Source: Pseudomonadota bacterium (GTDB taxonomy: Bacteria > Pseudomonadota > Gammaproteobacteria > Burkholderiales > Gallionellaceae). From it: DNA of 41,102 bases. Each line of letters opens with the position of its first letter. Positions within the stretch are counted from its first letter, which is position 1. The stretch lies in assembly GCA_021822115.1 (NCBI GenBank), contig JAJZSA010000017.1, forward strand, positions 1-41,102, read 5' to 3'. Shown here in pieces: positions 19,144-30,144 of this stretch. The position numbers and the translations under genes were made by a program. The notes under the pieces were generated by a model. The model was not told the origin of the DNA and did not search any database. It was given only the letters and a program-made list of their open reading frames with translations.

Positions 19144-20706
19144 ATGGACGTCCCCGCCGCCCAGCAGCGCTTGATCGATGCCCTGCTGGGGGCGGGCCGC
19201 TTCGAGCTGGTCGAGACGCACATCTCCTGGTTGCTGCTCGACCGTACTCACGTCTACAAGATCAAGAAGGCGCTCGACCTGGGATTCCTCGATCACACCA
19301 CACTCGCCGCGCGCCAGCATGCGTGCGCGGAAGAGCTGCGGCTGAACCGGCGCACCGCGCCCGACCTCTATCAAGCCGTGCTGCCCATCGGCGGCACGTC
19401 TGAACATCCCAAGATCGGCGCGCAACCGGCCATCGAATACGCGGTGCAGATGCAGCGCTTCCCCGGCGGCCAGTTGTTCGATGAACTGCTCACGCGCGAT
19501 GCCTTGCTGCCGCAGCACATCGATGCGCTGGCACAACGGGTCGCGCTGTTCCATGCCGGTTTGCCACGTGCGGCAGCCGACGGTGCCTATGGCACTCCGC
19601 CAGCCATCCACCATGCGACCTGGCAGAACTTCGCACAATTGCGCGAGTTGCTGCCGCCGTCCGAGGCGACGCGGCTGGTTGCGCTGGAAAAGGAGATGGC
19701 GGCGGAATATGCGCGTTGTGAACCCGTGTTCGCGCAACGGCTGGCGCAAGGCCAAGTGCGCGAATGTCACGGCGACCTGCATCTGGGCAACGTCACGCTG
19801 CTCGACGATGCGCCGTTGCCGTTCGATGCCATCGAGTTCGCCCCGGCCCTGCGCTGGATCGATGTGATCGACGAAGTGGCGTTCACCATGATGGACCTGC
19901 TGTATCGCGGGCGTAGCGACTACGCCTGGCGTTACCTGAATGCCTGGCTGGAAGTCTGCGGCGACTATGCCGGTGTGCGCGTGCTGCGTTTCTATCTGGC
20001 CTATCGCGCCATGGTGCGCGCCAAGGTGGCCGCCATCCGTGCGGCACAACAGCAGGGAGCGGCACGCAGCGCAGGCTGGCGCACCTGTCGCGACTATCTG
20101 CGCCTGGCCGCCAGTTGCCTGTCCCGGCCGCGCGCCGCACTCGTCATCACCCACGGTCTGCCCGGCTCGGGCAAGACCACCTGTGCGCAATACCTGTTGC
20201 AACAACTGGGCGCGGTGCGCATCCGTTCCGATGTGGAGCGCAAGCGCCTGCATGGGCTGGAGGCGCTCGCTTCCAGTCGCGCCGCCGGTGTCGATCTGTA
20301 TGCGGCCGATGCGACGGCACGTACCTATGCCTGTCTGCGCGATCTGGCGGAGATGCTGCTGCAAGCCGGGTACACGGTGGTGGTGGATGCGGCATTCCTC
20401 AAACAGTCCGAACGCGAGGAATTCCAGCGGCTGGCGGAACGTTGCCGGACGCCGTTCGTCATCGCCAGTCTGGCGGCTAGTCCGGACACGTTGCGTGAGC
20501 GCTTGCGTCAGCGCCGGGGCGATGCCTCGGAAGCGGATATCTCCGTGCTGGAGAAGCTGGTCGCTGTGCAACAGCCGCTACAAGCGCACGAAGCCGCGCG
20601 CAGCGTGACGTTCTCCACCGTCGAGCCACCGGATGCACCAGTCAATGTGTGCGCTTGGGAGCGGCTGCATTCGGTACTGGCAGGAAAGGCCGCCGAACCG
20701 CGATAA
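19144..20706 (+). CDS. Aminoglycoside phosphotransferase-like / P-loop kinase fusion protein
   Basis: The 520-residue protein joins two kinase folds. The N-terminal half (about 1-330) is an aminoglycoside/choline-kinase-like phosphotransferase with Brenner motif CHGDLHLGN (near 208-216) and the metal-binding DAIEFAPALRWIDVIDEVAF that follows. The C-terminal half (about 335-520) is a small AAA/gluconate-kinase-like P-loop enzyme with Walker A GLPGSGKTT (near 338-346) and VVVDAAFLKQSER. This fusion occurs widely in proteobacteria; no substrate is established that I can name, and antibiotic resistance should not be inferred. The frame is open back to 18907 through hslR, but ATG 19144 follows the hslR stop directly and starts the conserved part. 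Probably an operon with hslR. Confidence 0.88.
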   Translation: MDVPAAQQRLIDALLGAGRFELVETHISWLLLDRTHVYKIKKALDLGFLDHTTLAARQHACAEELRLNRRTAPDLYQAVLPIGGTSEHPKIGAQPAIEYAVQMQRFPGGQLFDELLTRDALLPQHIDALAQRVALFHAGLPRAAADGAYGTPPAIHHATWQNFAQLRELLPPSEATRLVALEKEMAAEYARCEPVFAQRLAQGQVRECHGDLHLGNVTLLDDAPLPFDAIEFAPALRWIDVIDEVAFTMMDLLYRGRSDYAWRYLNAWLEVCGDYAGVRVLRFYLAYRAMVRAKVAAIRAAQQQGAARSAGWRTCRDYLRLAASCLSRPRAALVITHGLPGSGKTTCAQYLLQQLGAVRIRSDVERKRLHGLEALASSRAAGVDLYAADATARTYACLRDLAEMLLQAGYTVVVDAAFLKQSEREEFQRLAERCRTPFVIASLAASPDTLRERLRQRRGDASEADISVLEKLVAVQQPLQAHEAARSVTFSTVEPPDAPVNVCAWERLHSVLAGKAAEPR

Positions 20707-20808
20707 CTCGTGCATTGGGACGCGACGATTGCGCTATGATGCCGAGCAGGCGATGTGGCAGTCAAAACGAATCGGGTTAGCAAGACCTGTAGCCATCGCC
20801 GGTTCGTA

Positions 20809-22836
20809 ATGGAGGAAGGCTTGTCCGCGCAACACCCGAAAGAGATGGAGACTGGTCGTGCCTTGTTGCGCCAGTTCATCAAGGTCTATATCCCGCTGGC
20901 GCTGGTACTGACGATCACCATCTGGGTCAGTGCCTCGCTCAGGGCCGAGTTGTATCTGTCTTCCTACCAGGCAGCCGAGAATGCACGTGTCGATATCGCG
21001 CGCGGATTGATCGACCAGGATTTCGCCGTCGTCTCCTCCGACCTCAAGATCATCGCCAATATGCTGGTGTTGAAACGCTTCCTCGACTCCGGCGGCGCCA
21101 CCGAATACCAACAGCTCTCGCATCAGTTGCTGGAAGTGGCCAAGACCACCGGCCGTTACGACCAGATCCGTTACCTGGATGCGGGCGGTCAGGAAGTGGT
21201 GCGTATCAATTACAACAACGGCCATCCGTACGAGGTGCCGCGCCGCGAGTTGCAGAACAAGGCGGGCCGTTATTATTTCAACGATGCCATCAAACTGAGT
21301 CGCGGCGAGATGTTCGTGTCGCCGCTGGACCTCAATATCGAGCACGACCAGATCGAGGTGCCATTCAAGCCGATGATCCGTTTCGGCATGCCGGTGTTCG
21401 ATAGTGCAGGCAACAAGCGCGGCATCGTGCTGCTCAACTATTTCGGCGACGACCTGCTGGGACATTTCCGCGAGGCGATGGGTAGCGGCGAGCATTACCG
21501 CGCCATGCTGCTGAACAGCGATGGCTACTGGCTGTCCAGCGACAAGATGGAGGACGCCTGGGGCTTCATGTTCGGCAAGCCGGAGCGCACCTTCGCGCAT
21601 GACTTCCCGGCGGAGTGGTCGCAGATCGTGCGCGAAGAGCGCGGCAGCCTGATGACCGACAAAGGTCTGTTCGTGTTCGATACGGTCTATCCCTTGCGTG
21701 CCGGCGACTGGTCGTCCAGCGGGTCGCCGCAGGCGAACGCAGTCAGTCCGCACACGCTGCGGGCGCACGACTATTTCTGGAAGATCGTCGAATACACCCC
21801 GGCCGAAGTGCTGGCCGAGCAGGAATCCTATTTCCGGTCCGACAATCTGCTACTCATCGTAGTGGTCTACCTGCTCAGTGCGGCGGGCGCCTACACCTAT
21901 GCCCGGGTGCAACTGGGGCGCAAGCGTGCACGCCTGGCATTGCAGTTGAGCGAGAAGCGCCTGCGCGAGATCACCGGCACCATGAGCGATGGCCTGATCG
22001 TGATGGATAAGAACGGACGCATCGAATTCGCCAACCTCGCGGCCGTCAAGCTGCTGGGCTATACGCAGGAAGAGATGATCGGTCAGGACATGCACGAGTT
22101 GCTGCATGTGACCCAGGCCGGCGCACCGGCACTGCGCGCCGGTTGCAAGGTGTCGCGTGTGTTGCAGGATGGCGAGAGCTATCGCGGCGACGAGGAGTAT
22201 TTCCGAACCAAGTCAGGGACGGTGCTCGCCGTGGCGTCCAGTGCGTCCGCCATCATCCGCAGCGGGGCGGTGGACGGTGTCGTGGTAGCGTTCCAGGACA
22301 TCTCCCTGCGCAAGAGTATGGAGCAGGAACTGGAATACCGCGCGCACATCGATGCGTTGACCGGGCTGCCCAACCGGCACCGTTTCTTCGAGCTGGCGGA
22401 ACAGGAGCTGGCGCGCAGCCATCGTTACGGCAAGGCGCTGTCCATCCTCATGCTGGACGTGGACTACTTCAAGCGCATCAATGACGTGTACGGTCATCAT
22501 GTGGGCGATGTGGTGTTGCAGAAGCTGGGCGACATCTGCGGCAAGACCCTGCGCGAGATAGATATCTCGGGACGACTGGGGGGCGAGGAGTTCGCATTCC
22601 TGTTGCCGGAGACCGCGCTGGAGCAGGCGCGCGAAGTGGCGGAGCGGCTGCGTCAGGCCGTGGCCGCGGCCGGACTCGCGCAACCTGCCGCCGAGGACCT
22701 GGCCTGCACCGTCTCCATCGGCGTCGCCCAGTTAGCCGACGATGACGCCGACATCAACGACCTGCTCAAGCGCGCCGACAAAGCGCTCTATGCGGCGAAA
22801 CATGCCGGGCGCAACCAGGTGTATTGCGCCGACTGA
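20809..22836 (+). CDS. Sensor diguanylate cyclase: periplasmic CACHE-like domain, PAS, GGDEF
   Basis: A 675-residue inner-membrane enzyme that makes c-di-GMP. From ATG 20809 it has a span at about 24-43 (VYIPLALVLTITIWVSASL), a periplasmic PDC/CACHE-like sensor (about 45-340, with YDQIRYLDAGGQEVVRIN and GMPVFDSAGNKRGIVLLNY), a second span (about 345-365), a PAS domain (about 385-510, GTMSDGLIVMDKNGRIEFAN) and a GGDEF domain. GGEEF is at 591-595, with an REID inhibitory site five residues before it, so it should be active and product-inhibited. Starts at GTG 20755 or ATG 20845 are also possible; none has a strong ribosome site. Its stop abuts the stop of the next, opposite gene in the palindrome TGATCA. 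Confidence 0.93.
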   Translation: MEEGLSAQHPKEMETGRALLRQFIKVYIPLALVLTITIWVSASLRAELYLSSYQAAENARVDIARGLIDQDFAVVSSDLKIIANMLVLKRFLDSGGATEYQQLSHQLLEVAKTTGRYDQIRYLDAGGQEVVRINYNNGHPYEVPRRELQNKAGRYYFNDAIKLSRGEMFVSPLDLNIEHDQIEVPFKPMIRFGMPVFDSAGNKRGIVLLNYFGDDLLGHFREAMGSGEHYRAMLLNSDGYWLSSDKMEDAWGFMFGKPERTFAHDFPAEWSQIVREERGSLMTDKGLFVFDTVYPLRAGDWSSSGSPQANAVSPHTLRAHDYFWKIVEYTPAEVLAEQESYFRSDNLLLIVVVYLLSAAGAYTYARVQLGRKRARLALQLSEKRLREITGTMSDGLIVMDKNGRIEFANLAAVKLLGYTQEEMIGQDMHELLHVTQAGAPALRAGCKVSRVLQDGESYRGDEEYFRTKSGTVLAVASSASAIIRSGAVDGVVVAFQDISLRKSMEQELEYRAHIDALTGLPNRHRFFELAEQELARSHRYGKALSILMLDVDYFKRINDVYGHHVGDVVLQKLGDICGKTLREIDISGRLGGEEFAFLLPETALEQAREVAERLRQAVAAAGLAQPAAEDLACTVSIGVAQLADDDADINDLLKRADKALYAAKHAGRNQVYCAD

Positions 22837-23082
22837 TCATTCACCCGCGCACTTGGCGATGGCGGCGTTGTCTTGCAGTTCGAGGCAGTGGCGCAGGTCC
22901 ATGTCCTTGCTGCGCACACCGGATCTTCGTGGGGGCTGTTTCTTTTCTGGCTGCACTGCGGCAGTTGTCGCTTGCTCGGTGGCGGTTTGTGTCCGGGCCG
23001 CCTGCGCGGCCGGCGCTTCCTCCGCGCGGGTCAACGGGGCATAGGTCAGCATGCAGGCCAGCAACAGCGATAGGTGTCTCAT
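22837..23082 (-). CDS. Small secreted protein with a two-cysteine C-terminal motif
   Basis: An 81-residue product with a signal peptide (MRHLSLLLACMLTYAPLTRA), a low-complexity Ala/Thr/Gln/Pro/Lys linker and a conserved-looking C-terminal motif DLRHCLELQDNAAIAKCAGE. The two cysteines, 11 residues apart, could form a disulphide in the periplasm. The ATG at 23082 has a GAGGGA site; the frame continues upstream without a better start. It follows the chemotaxis receptor gene on the same strand by 71 bases. Function unknown. Confidence 0.75.
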   Translation of the reverse strand: MRHLSLLLACMLTYAPLTRAEEAPAAQAARTQTATEQATTAAVQPEKKQPPRRSGVRSKDMDLRHCLELQDNAAIAKCAGE

Positions 23083-23153
23083 GGCGATCCCTCGGAAGAA
23101 GTCTGGGGACGCAATGTACCGCAGATGCCGGGTATCACCAAGACGCCGGCAGC

Positions 23154-24341
23154 TCACAGCACGAAACGATGGGTCGCCTGGTGCAGCTGCTGCGCGGTGT
23201 CGGCCATGCGCTGTGCGCGCTCCACGCAGCCTTGCGTGAGTTGCGTCGTGGCGTCGGTGTTGCTGCGGTTCTCCTCGATGCGCGCCAGCACCAGTCCCAC
23301 CAGCATCTGCTGATCGTCCGCTGCATCGCGCACCGCATCGACCGAGCCTTTCATGGTCGTGGTGGCTTGTTCGATGTGGGTGAAGGTCACCGATGAGGCA
23401 TGCGCGGCATCCAGTCCGGTGCGAACCGCGGCGGCATTCTCCTGCGAGATCGCCACCGTGGAAGACACATCCGCGCCCACCTGTTTGAGTACGGCGTCGA
23501 TACGCAGGGTGGCTTGCGCGGATTGCTCGGACAGTTTGCGCACTTCATCGGCCACCACCGCGAAGCCGCGTCCCTGTTCGCCGGCGCGTGCGGCTTCGAT
23601 GGCGGCGTTCAGCGCCAGCAGGTTGGTCTGGTCGGCGATGGCGCGGATGGCCGTGATCGCACTTTCCACTTCCTGCGCGCTGCCGGCCAGACGGGCGGCA
23701 TTGTCGGAGATGCGCTCGCTGGCTTGCGCCAGCACCGAGATCGCCTGTTCCGTGGCCGCCACCTGGCTCACGCCGTCGCGCACCAGCTGATCCACCGAGC
23801 CGGCGCTCTTGCGTGCGGAGTCGGCGAGTTCGAGGATGGTGCGCGAGGCATCGGCCATGCCGTCGATCACCTGGGTGATCTCGCGTTCGTTCTTGTGGAA
23901 CTCGCCCATGCCCTGGCCCAGGTTGTGCATGGAGGTGCCGATCTCGCGCGAGGCGGCTGCCACCGCGTCGGCCGAGTGGGTCACTCCCTGCAAGGTCTCG
24001 CGCAGCCCGGCGGCCATGTCATCGAAACTGCGTGTGATCTCGCCCACCGTGTCGGCACTGCGGATGCCGCAACCTTCGCGCAGGTCGCCGCCACGGATGC
24101 GCTCGGCCGCCGTGGCTACCTGGCGCAATTTGCCGATCAGCAACCATTCCAGCAGCAGGTGGTTGAAGATGCCGATGCTGAGACCGGCCACCACGCAGCC
24201 GGCGACGAACCAGCCCAGCATGCCGGGCTTCCATTCCACGAAGATGTTGGCGTAGAAGGGGAACACCAGCCCCATCGTCAGGCCGAAACCGAGGAAGGCA
24301 TACTTGAGCTGTTTCAGGATGGAGTGCGCGGGTTTGGCCAT
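23154..24341 (-). CDS. Methyl-accepting chemotaxis protein without periplasmic sensor domain
   Basis: A 395-residue chemoreceptor-type signal transducer. Two spans (about 14-32 and 39-62) are joined by only a few periplasmic residues, so there is no extracytoplasmic ligand domain. A HAMP-like segment follows (about 64-115), then the long coiled-coil signalling domain with the highly conserved tip [20 protein letters not shown], ending [16 protein letters not shown], which binds CheA and CheW. It probably senses a membrane or internal state, or works with a partner. The frame is open to 24461, but ATG 24341 starts just before the first span and is preceded by GGAACC. A sigma-28-like promoter is upstream. 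No che genes lie in the window. Confidence 0.94.
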   Translation of the reverse strand: MAKPAHSILKQLKYAFLGFGLTMGLVFPFYANIFVEWKPGMLGWFVAGCVVAGLSIGIFNHLLLEWLLIGKLRQVATAAERIRGGDLREGCGIRSADTVGEITRSFDDMAAGLRETLQGVTHSADAVAAASREIGTSMHNLGQGMGEFHKNEREITQVIDGMADASRTILELADSARKSAGSVDQLVRDGVSQVAATEQAISVLAQASERISDNAARLAGSAQEVESAITAIRAIADQTNLLALNAAIEAARAGEQGRGFAVVADEVRKLSEQSAQATLRIDAVLKQVGADVSSTVAISQENAAAVRTGLDAAHASSVTFTHIEQATTTMKGSVDAVRDAADDQQMLVGLVLARIEENRSNTDATTQLTQGCVERAQRMADTAQQLHQATHRFVL

Positions 24342-24381
24342 GTTGAGGTTCCGTAATGAATCACTCGGGATGACGCACCTG

Positions 24382-24408
24382 CTTTCGGCAGGCGGCACGG
24401 AATCTTGA
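24382..24408 (-). promoter_or_regulatory. Candidate sigma-28 (FliA) promoter of the chemoreceptor gene
   Basis: On the minus strand TCAAGATT (24408-24401), an 11-base spacer and GCCGAAAG (24389-24382) match the flagellar sigma-28 consensus TAAAGTTT-N11-GCCGATAA at six of eight positions in each half, with the exact spacing. It ends about 40 bases before the start codon of a methyl-accepting chemotaxis gene, a typical FliA target. Confidence 0.55.
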
Positions 24409-24456
24409 GCCAGACAATCGATTCTCGACAATAACCCGTTTTTGCCATGCGGCCAC

Positions 24457-24488
24457 GCCACGCTCCGCCGCTGCGGGCGGAGCGTGGC
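24457..24488. other. Perfect 13-bp hairpin after parC
   Basis: GCCACGCTCCGCC (24457-24469) pairs exactly with 24476-24488 around a six-base loop. It lies nine bases beyond the parC stop on the minus strand. No T tract follows in either direction, so it is not a classical intrinsic terminator, but it may block 3' exonucleases or assist Rho. Confidence 0.55.
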
Positions 24489-24496
24489 GCGCCAGC

Positions 24497-26879
24497 TTAC
24501 GGTTGCAGGGCGGTCACCACCGCTTTGCCCTTCAGCGCCAGCGCTTTGCCTATGCGCGCGCGTTTGCCGAAATGGTTCTGCAAGTCGCGGTCGTTGAGCT
24601 GCATGCTCTGCTCCTTGCTACCGGTGGAGGTGAGCACGGTGACCTTGGGCTGGTTGATCACGGTCACGGCGACCAGTTCGTCCTTGTCCGCCATGCCCAT
24701 CACCACCACGCCCTTGCCGCCGCCCGCGAGCTGTTTCATCTCGGCCAGTAGGAAGGCGAGCACACGTCCCGATCTGCACGCCGCTACTACCAGCGCGTTG
24801 TCGCTCGGTGTGAATAGCGCGGGGGCCAGGATGGCTTCACCTTCCACGCTGAGGAACTGTTTGCCCGCCTTGTTGCGGCCCACCATGTTGCCCAGCGTGC
24901 AGGTGAAACCGTAACCGGCGGCAGTGGCCAGCATCACGTTTTGTTCCGCGTTGCCGCAGATCACATGCACGATGCGCGCGCCGCTCGCCACGTCGATCAG
25001 TGTCGCCAGCGGCACGCCGTCGCCGCGTCCGCCCGGCAACGCATGCACCGGGATGCTGCACACGCGGCCGTTGCTGCAGATCACGATGCAGTGGTCGGTG
25101 GTGCGGCACTCGAACGCGCCCAGCAGACCGTCGCCGTCCTTGAACGACACGCCGGACAGGTCGAGGCCGTGGCCCTGACGCGTGCGGCCCCAGTGTTTCT
25201 TCGAGACGATCACCGTCACCGGTTCATCCACCACCTGCGCGGTCAGCACCACGCGCTCGGCCTGTTCGATCAGCGTGCGGCGCTCGTCGCCGTAGGTCTT
25301 GATGTCGTCGTCGATCTCCTTCGCCACGCGGCGACGCATCATGGCATCGGAGCCGAGCAGCTTGCCCAGCTCTTCGCCTTCGTCCTTCAGCTGCTTCAGC
25401 TCGCGTTCGATCTTGATGCCTTCCATCTTCGCCAACTGACGCAGACGAATTTCCAGAATGTCTTCGGCCTGACGGTCACTCAGGTCGAAGCGTTCGATCA
25501 ACGCGGGCTTGGGTTCGTCCGATTCGCGGATCAGTGCGATCACCTCGTCCAGATTGAGGTACACGATCATGCGACCGTCGAGGATGTGGATGCGGTCGTT
25601 CACTTGTGCCAGACGATGTTCGCAACGGCGGCGCACGGTGGCGAGGCGGAAGCTCGCCCACTCGCGCAACACTTCGGCCAGCGGCTTCTGGCGCGGACGA
25701 CCGTCCAGACTGATCATCACCATGTTCAGTTGCAGCGAACTCTCCAGACTGGTGTGCGCGAGCAAGATGGTCATCAGCTCGTCCACCGACTGGCGGCTGG
25801 ACTTCGGTTCGAACACCAGTCGCACCGCGCTGTCCTTGTCCGATTCGTCCGCCACCTTGTCCAGCACGGACAGCAGCAGCTGTTTGTTCTGCACCTGCTC
25901 CTGCGTGAGCGCTTTCTTGTTGGCGCGCACTTTCGGATTGGTCAGGTCCTCGATCTCTTCCATGATCTTCTTGGCCGAGGTGCCGTGCGGAAGTTCGTAC
26001 ACCGCCACGCGCCACTGGCCGCGCGCCAGCTCTTCCACCTTCCAGCGCGCACGCATCTTGAGCGAGCCGCGACCGCTGCGGTAGGCCTCGGCGATCTCGC
26101 GCGGCGAGGAGATGATCTGGCCGCCGCCGGGCAGGTCGGGGCCGCTGATGGGCGCTAGCAATTCCTCGTCGGAACATTTCGGGTCGCGCACGCAGATCGC
26201 GGCGGCCGCGCCGACTTCGCGCAGGTTGTGCGAGGGTATCTCGGTCGCCATGCCCACCGCGATGCCGGAGGCGCCGTTGAGCAGCACCATGGGCAGGCGC
26301 GCCGGCAACATCGACGGTTCGTCGAAGTGGCCGTCGTAGTTTGGCTGCATGTCCACCGTGCCCATGTCCAGCTCGGACAGCAGCAGGTCGGCCATGGGCG
26401 TCAGGCGCGCTTCGGTGTAACGCATCGCAGCGGCGTTGTCGCCGTCGCGCGAACCGAAGTTGCCCTGGCCGTCCACCAGCGGATAGCGCATGGAGAAATC
26501 CTGCGCCAGTCGCACCATCGCTTCATACGCGGACGAGTCGCCGTGCGGGTGGAATTTACCCAGCACCTCGCCCACCACGCGCGCGGACTTCACATGCTTG
26601 CGGTCGTGCGCCAGCCCCATCTCGCGCATCGCATACAGGATGCGGCGCTGCACCGGCTTCTGGCCGTCGCACACGTCGGGCAGGGCGCGGCCCTTGACCA
26701 CCGATACCGCATATTCCAGATAGGCGCGTTCCGCGTACTGTGCCAGCGGTACGGAGTCGCCATCGGGCGGCGGGGGCAGCGGTGCGAACTGGCGTGCGTT
26801 GCCGCCGCCGTCTCCCGTCGCTGCTTCGACTACCTGTTGCATCGCTTCTTCCGGCTGTACGCCTTCTTCTTCGAAAAGA

Positions 26880-26887
<8 letters not shown>
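24497..26887 (-). CDS. parC: DNA topoisomerase IV subunit A
   Basis: Breakage-rejoining subunit of topoisomerase IV, which decatenates daughter chromosomes. The 796 residues show the GyrA/ParC winged-helix core with the catalytic Tyr in [12 protein letters not shown], the quinolone-resistance region [21 protein letters not shown] in wild-type form (Ser and Glu at the usual sites), a tower and coiled coil, and a degenerate C-terminal beta-pinwheel ([18 protein letters not shown], then [17 protein letters not shown]), shorter than in gyrase. This and the parE neighbour favour ParC over GyrA. The start overlaps the end of parE by eight bases. Confidence 0.96.
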
Positions 26888-28850
<1,963 letters not shown>

Positions 28851-28879
28851 CGGATGCTCCTGATTTAAAACAACTGAAA

Positions 28880-29047
28880 TTACGCTTTAGCAGCAGAGGA
28901 CTGTTCGCTCAGCACATCCTGCGCGCCGTGCTGGCGCGCGATGATAACCGCGTCGCAGGCATCGCTGAATAAGTTCAGCGTGGTACGGCACCCGTCCCGG
29001 TATCCCATGGCCAGCGGTACGCTGGAAGTACAGGATGTCGATCGCAT
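28880..29047 (-). CDS. Possible 55-residue ORF coupled to serC
   Basis: An ATG overlaps the serC stop in the arrangement TGATG, the classical form of translational coupling, and the frame stays open for 55 codons to a TAA 30 bases before parE. The product starts MRSTSCTSSVPLAMGYRDGC and ends SSAAKA; it contains three cysteines and a plausible helix (ACDAVIIARQHGAQDVL). No domain, signal peptide or membrane span is recognised. It is too short to exclude chance in GC-rich DNA, and a shorter start at 29008 exists. It fills most of the serC-parE gap. Confidence 0.3.
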   Translation of the reverse strand: MRSTSCTSSVPLAMGYRDGCRTTLNLFSDACDAVIIARQHGAQDVLSEQSSAAKA

Positions 29048-30144
29048 CATCCGTGGCGGCGGAACTCGTCCATGAAACCGGCCAGTTGCTGGACCGCTTC
29101 CAGCGTCAGCCCGTTGTACAGCGAGGCGCGCAATCCGCCGATGGAGCGATGGCCTTGCAGGCCGGAGAAACCGGCTGCGTGTGCTGCGGCGAGGAAGCGT
29201 TGCTCGGCATCGGCGGAAGGCAGGCGGAAGGTGACGTTCATCAAGGAGCGGTCACGTGGCAATGCATGCGGCCGGTAGTAGCCGTCGCTGGCGTCCAGTG
29301 TGCGATAGAGCAGTGCGGCCTTGGCGCGGTTGATCTCGTCCATGCGTTGCAGCCCGCCGATCTCTTGCAGCAGCCAGCGCGTGACCAGCAGTACCACGTA
29401 GATCGCCATCACCGGCGGTGTGTTGTACACCGAGTGGGTCTGCACGTGGTTGCGGTAATCGAGGAAGCCGGGCAGGTCGTCCGGCACTTGCTGCAACAGT
29501 TCGTCGCGCAGCAGCACCACGGTGACACCGGCCGGCCCCAGGTTCTTCTGCGCATGTGCGTAGATCAGCGTGTGGCGATCAAACGCGGCCGGACGCGACA
29601 GGAAGTCGGACGACATGTCGCAGATGCGCGGCACGTCGTCACGTCCCGGCAGGTGCTGGAATTGCAGGCCTTCCACCGTCTCGTTGGACACGTAATGCAG
29701 GTAGGGCGCGCCGGCGGTGTAAGCCAGTTCGTCGGCCTGCGGCAGCCGGTCGAAACCGTTGGCCTCGCCGCTCCACAGTACGTTGATCGGGCCTTCGCGC
29801 TTCGCTTCCGCCAGTGCCTTGCCGCTCCAGTAGCCGGTGTGCAGGTAGTCGGCGGGGATGTCGCTGCCGCGCAGCAGGGTCATCGGCACCATGGAGAATT
29901 GCTGCGTCGCACCGCCTTGCAGGAACAGCACGTGATAGTCGGCGGGCAGGCCGGTGAGCGTGCGGATGTTGTCTTCCAGTTCGCGCACCACGGCGGCGAA
30001 CCAGTCGGAGCGATGGCTGATGCCGAGCAGCGACAGGCCGGTCTCCGGTTCGCGCATGATGGCTTGCTGCAATTGCAGCAGCACGCTGTCCGGTAGCGCG
30101 CCCGGGCCGCCGGAGAAGTTCAGTCGGTTGGCGGGATTAAGCAT
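29047..30144 (-). CDS. serC: Phosphoserine aminotransferase
   Basis: PLP enzyme that transaminates 3-phosphohydroxypyruvate to phosphoserine in serine synthesis, and the related step in pyridoxal phosphate synthesis. The 365 residues are normal length. Visible are NFSGGPGALP at the N-terminus, substrate-binding GISHRSDWF (His44, Arg45), LFLQGGATQQF, SNETVEGL, DMSSDFLSRP and the Schiff-base Lys200 in YAHAQKNLGPAG, and the late GLQGHRSIGGLRASLYN motif. All key residues are kept. The frame is open to 30435 in the region of the next gene, but ATG 30144 starts the conserved part. It overlaps the ATP-grasp gene end by eight bases, an unusual partner for serC. Confidence 0.93.
   Translation of the reverse strand: MLNPANRLNFSGGPGALPDSVLLQLQQAIMREPETGLSLLGISHRSDWFAAVVRELEDNIRTLTGLPADYHVLFLQGGATQQFSMVPMTLLRGSDIPADYLHTGYWSGKALAEAKREGPINVLWSGEANGFDRLPQADELAYTAGAPYLHYVSNETVEGLQFQHLPGRDDVPRICDMSSDFLSRPAAFDRHTLIYAHAQKNLGPAGVTVVLLRDELLQQVPDDLPGFLDYRNHVQTHSVYNTPPVMAIYVVLLVTRWLLQEIGGLQRMDEINRAKAALLYRTLDASDGYYRPHALPRDRSLMNVTFRLPSADAEQRFLAAAHAAGFSGLQGHRSIGGLRASLYNGLTLEAVQQLAGFMDEFRRHG

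Noticed and set aside
19144..20706. Aminoglycoside resistance gene
   Set aside because: Only the fold matches; the protein is a two-domain chromosomal fusion beside hslR, without resistance-gene context.
24457..24488. Intrinsic terminator for parC
   Set aside because: The hairpin is perfect but has no T tract on either strand; kept only as a hairpin.
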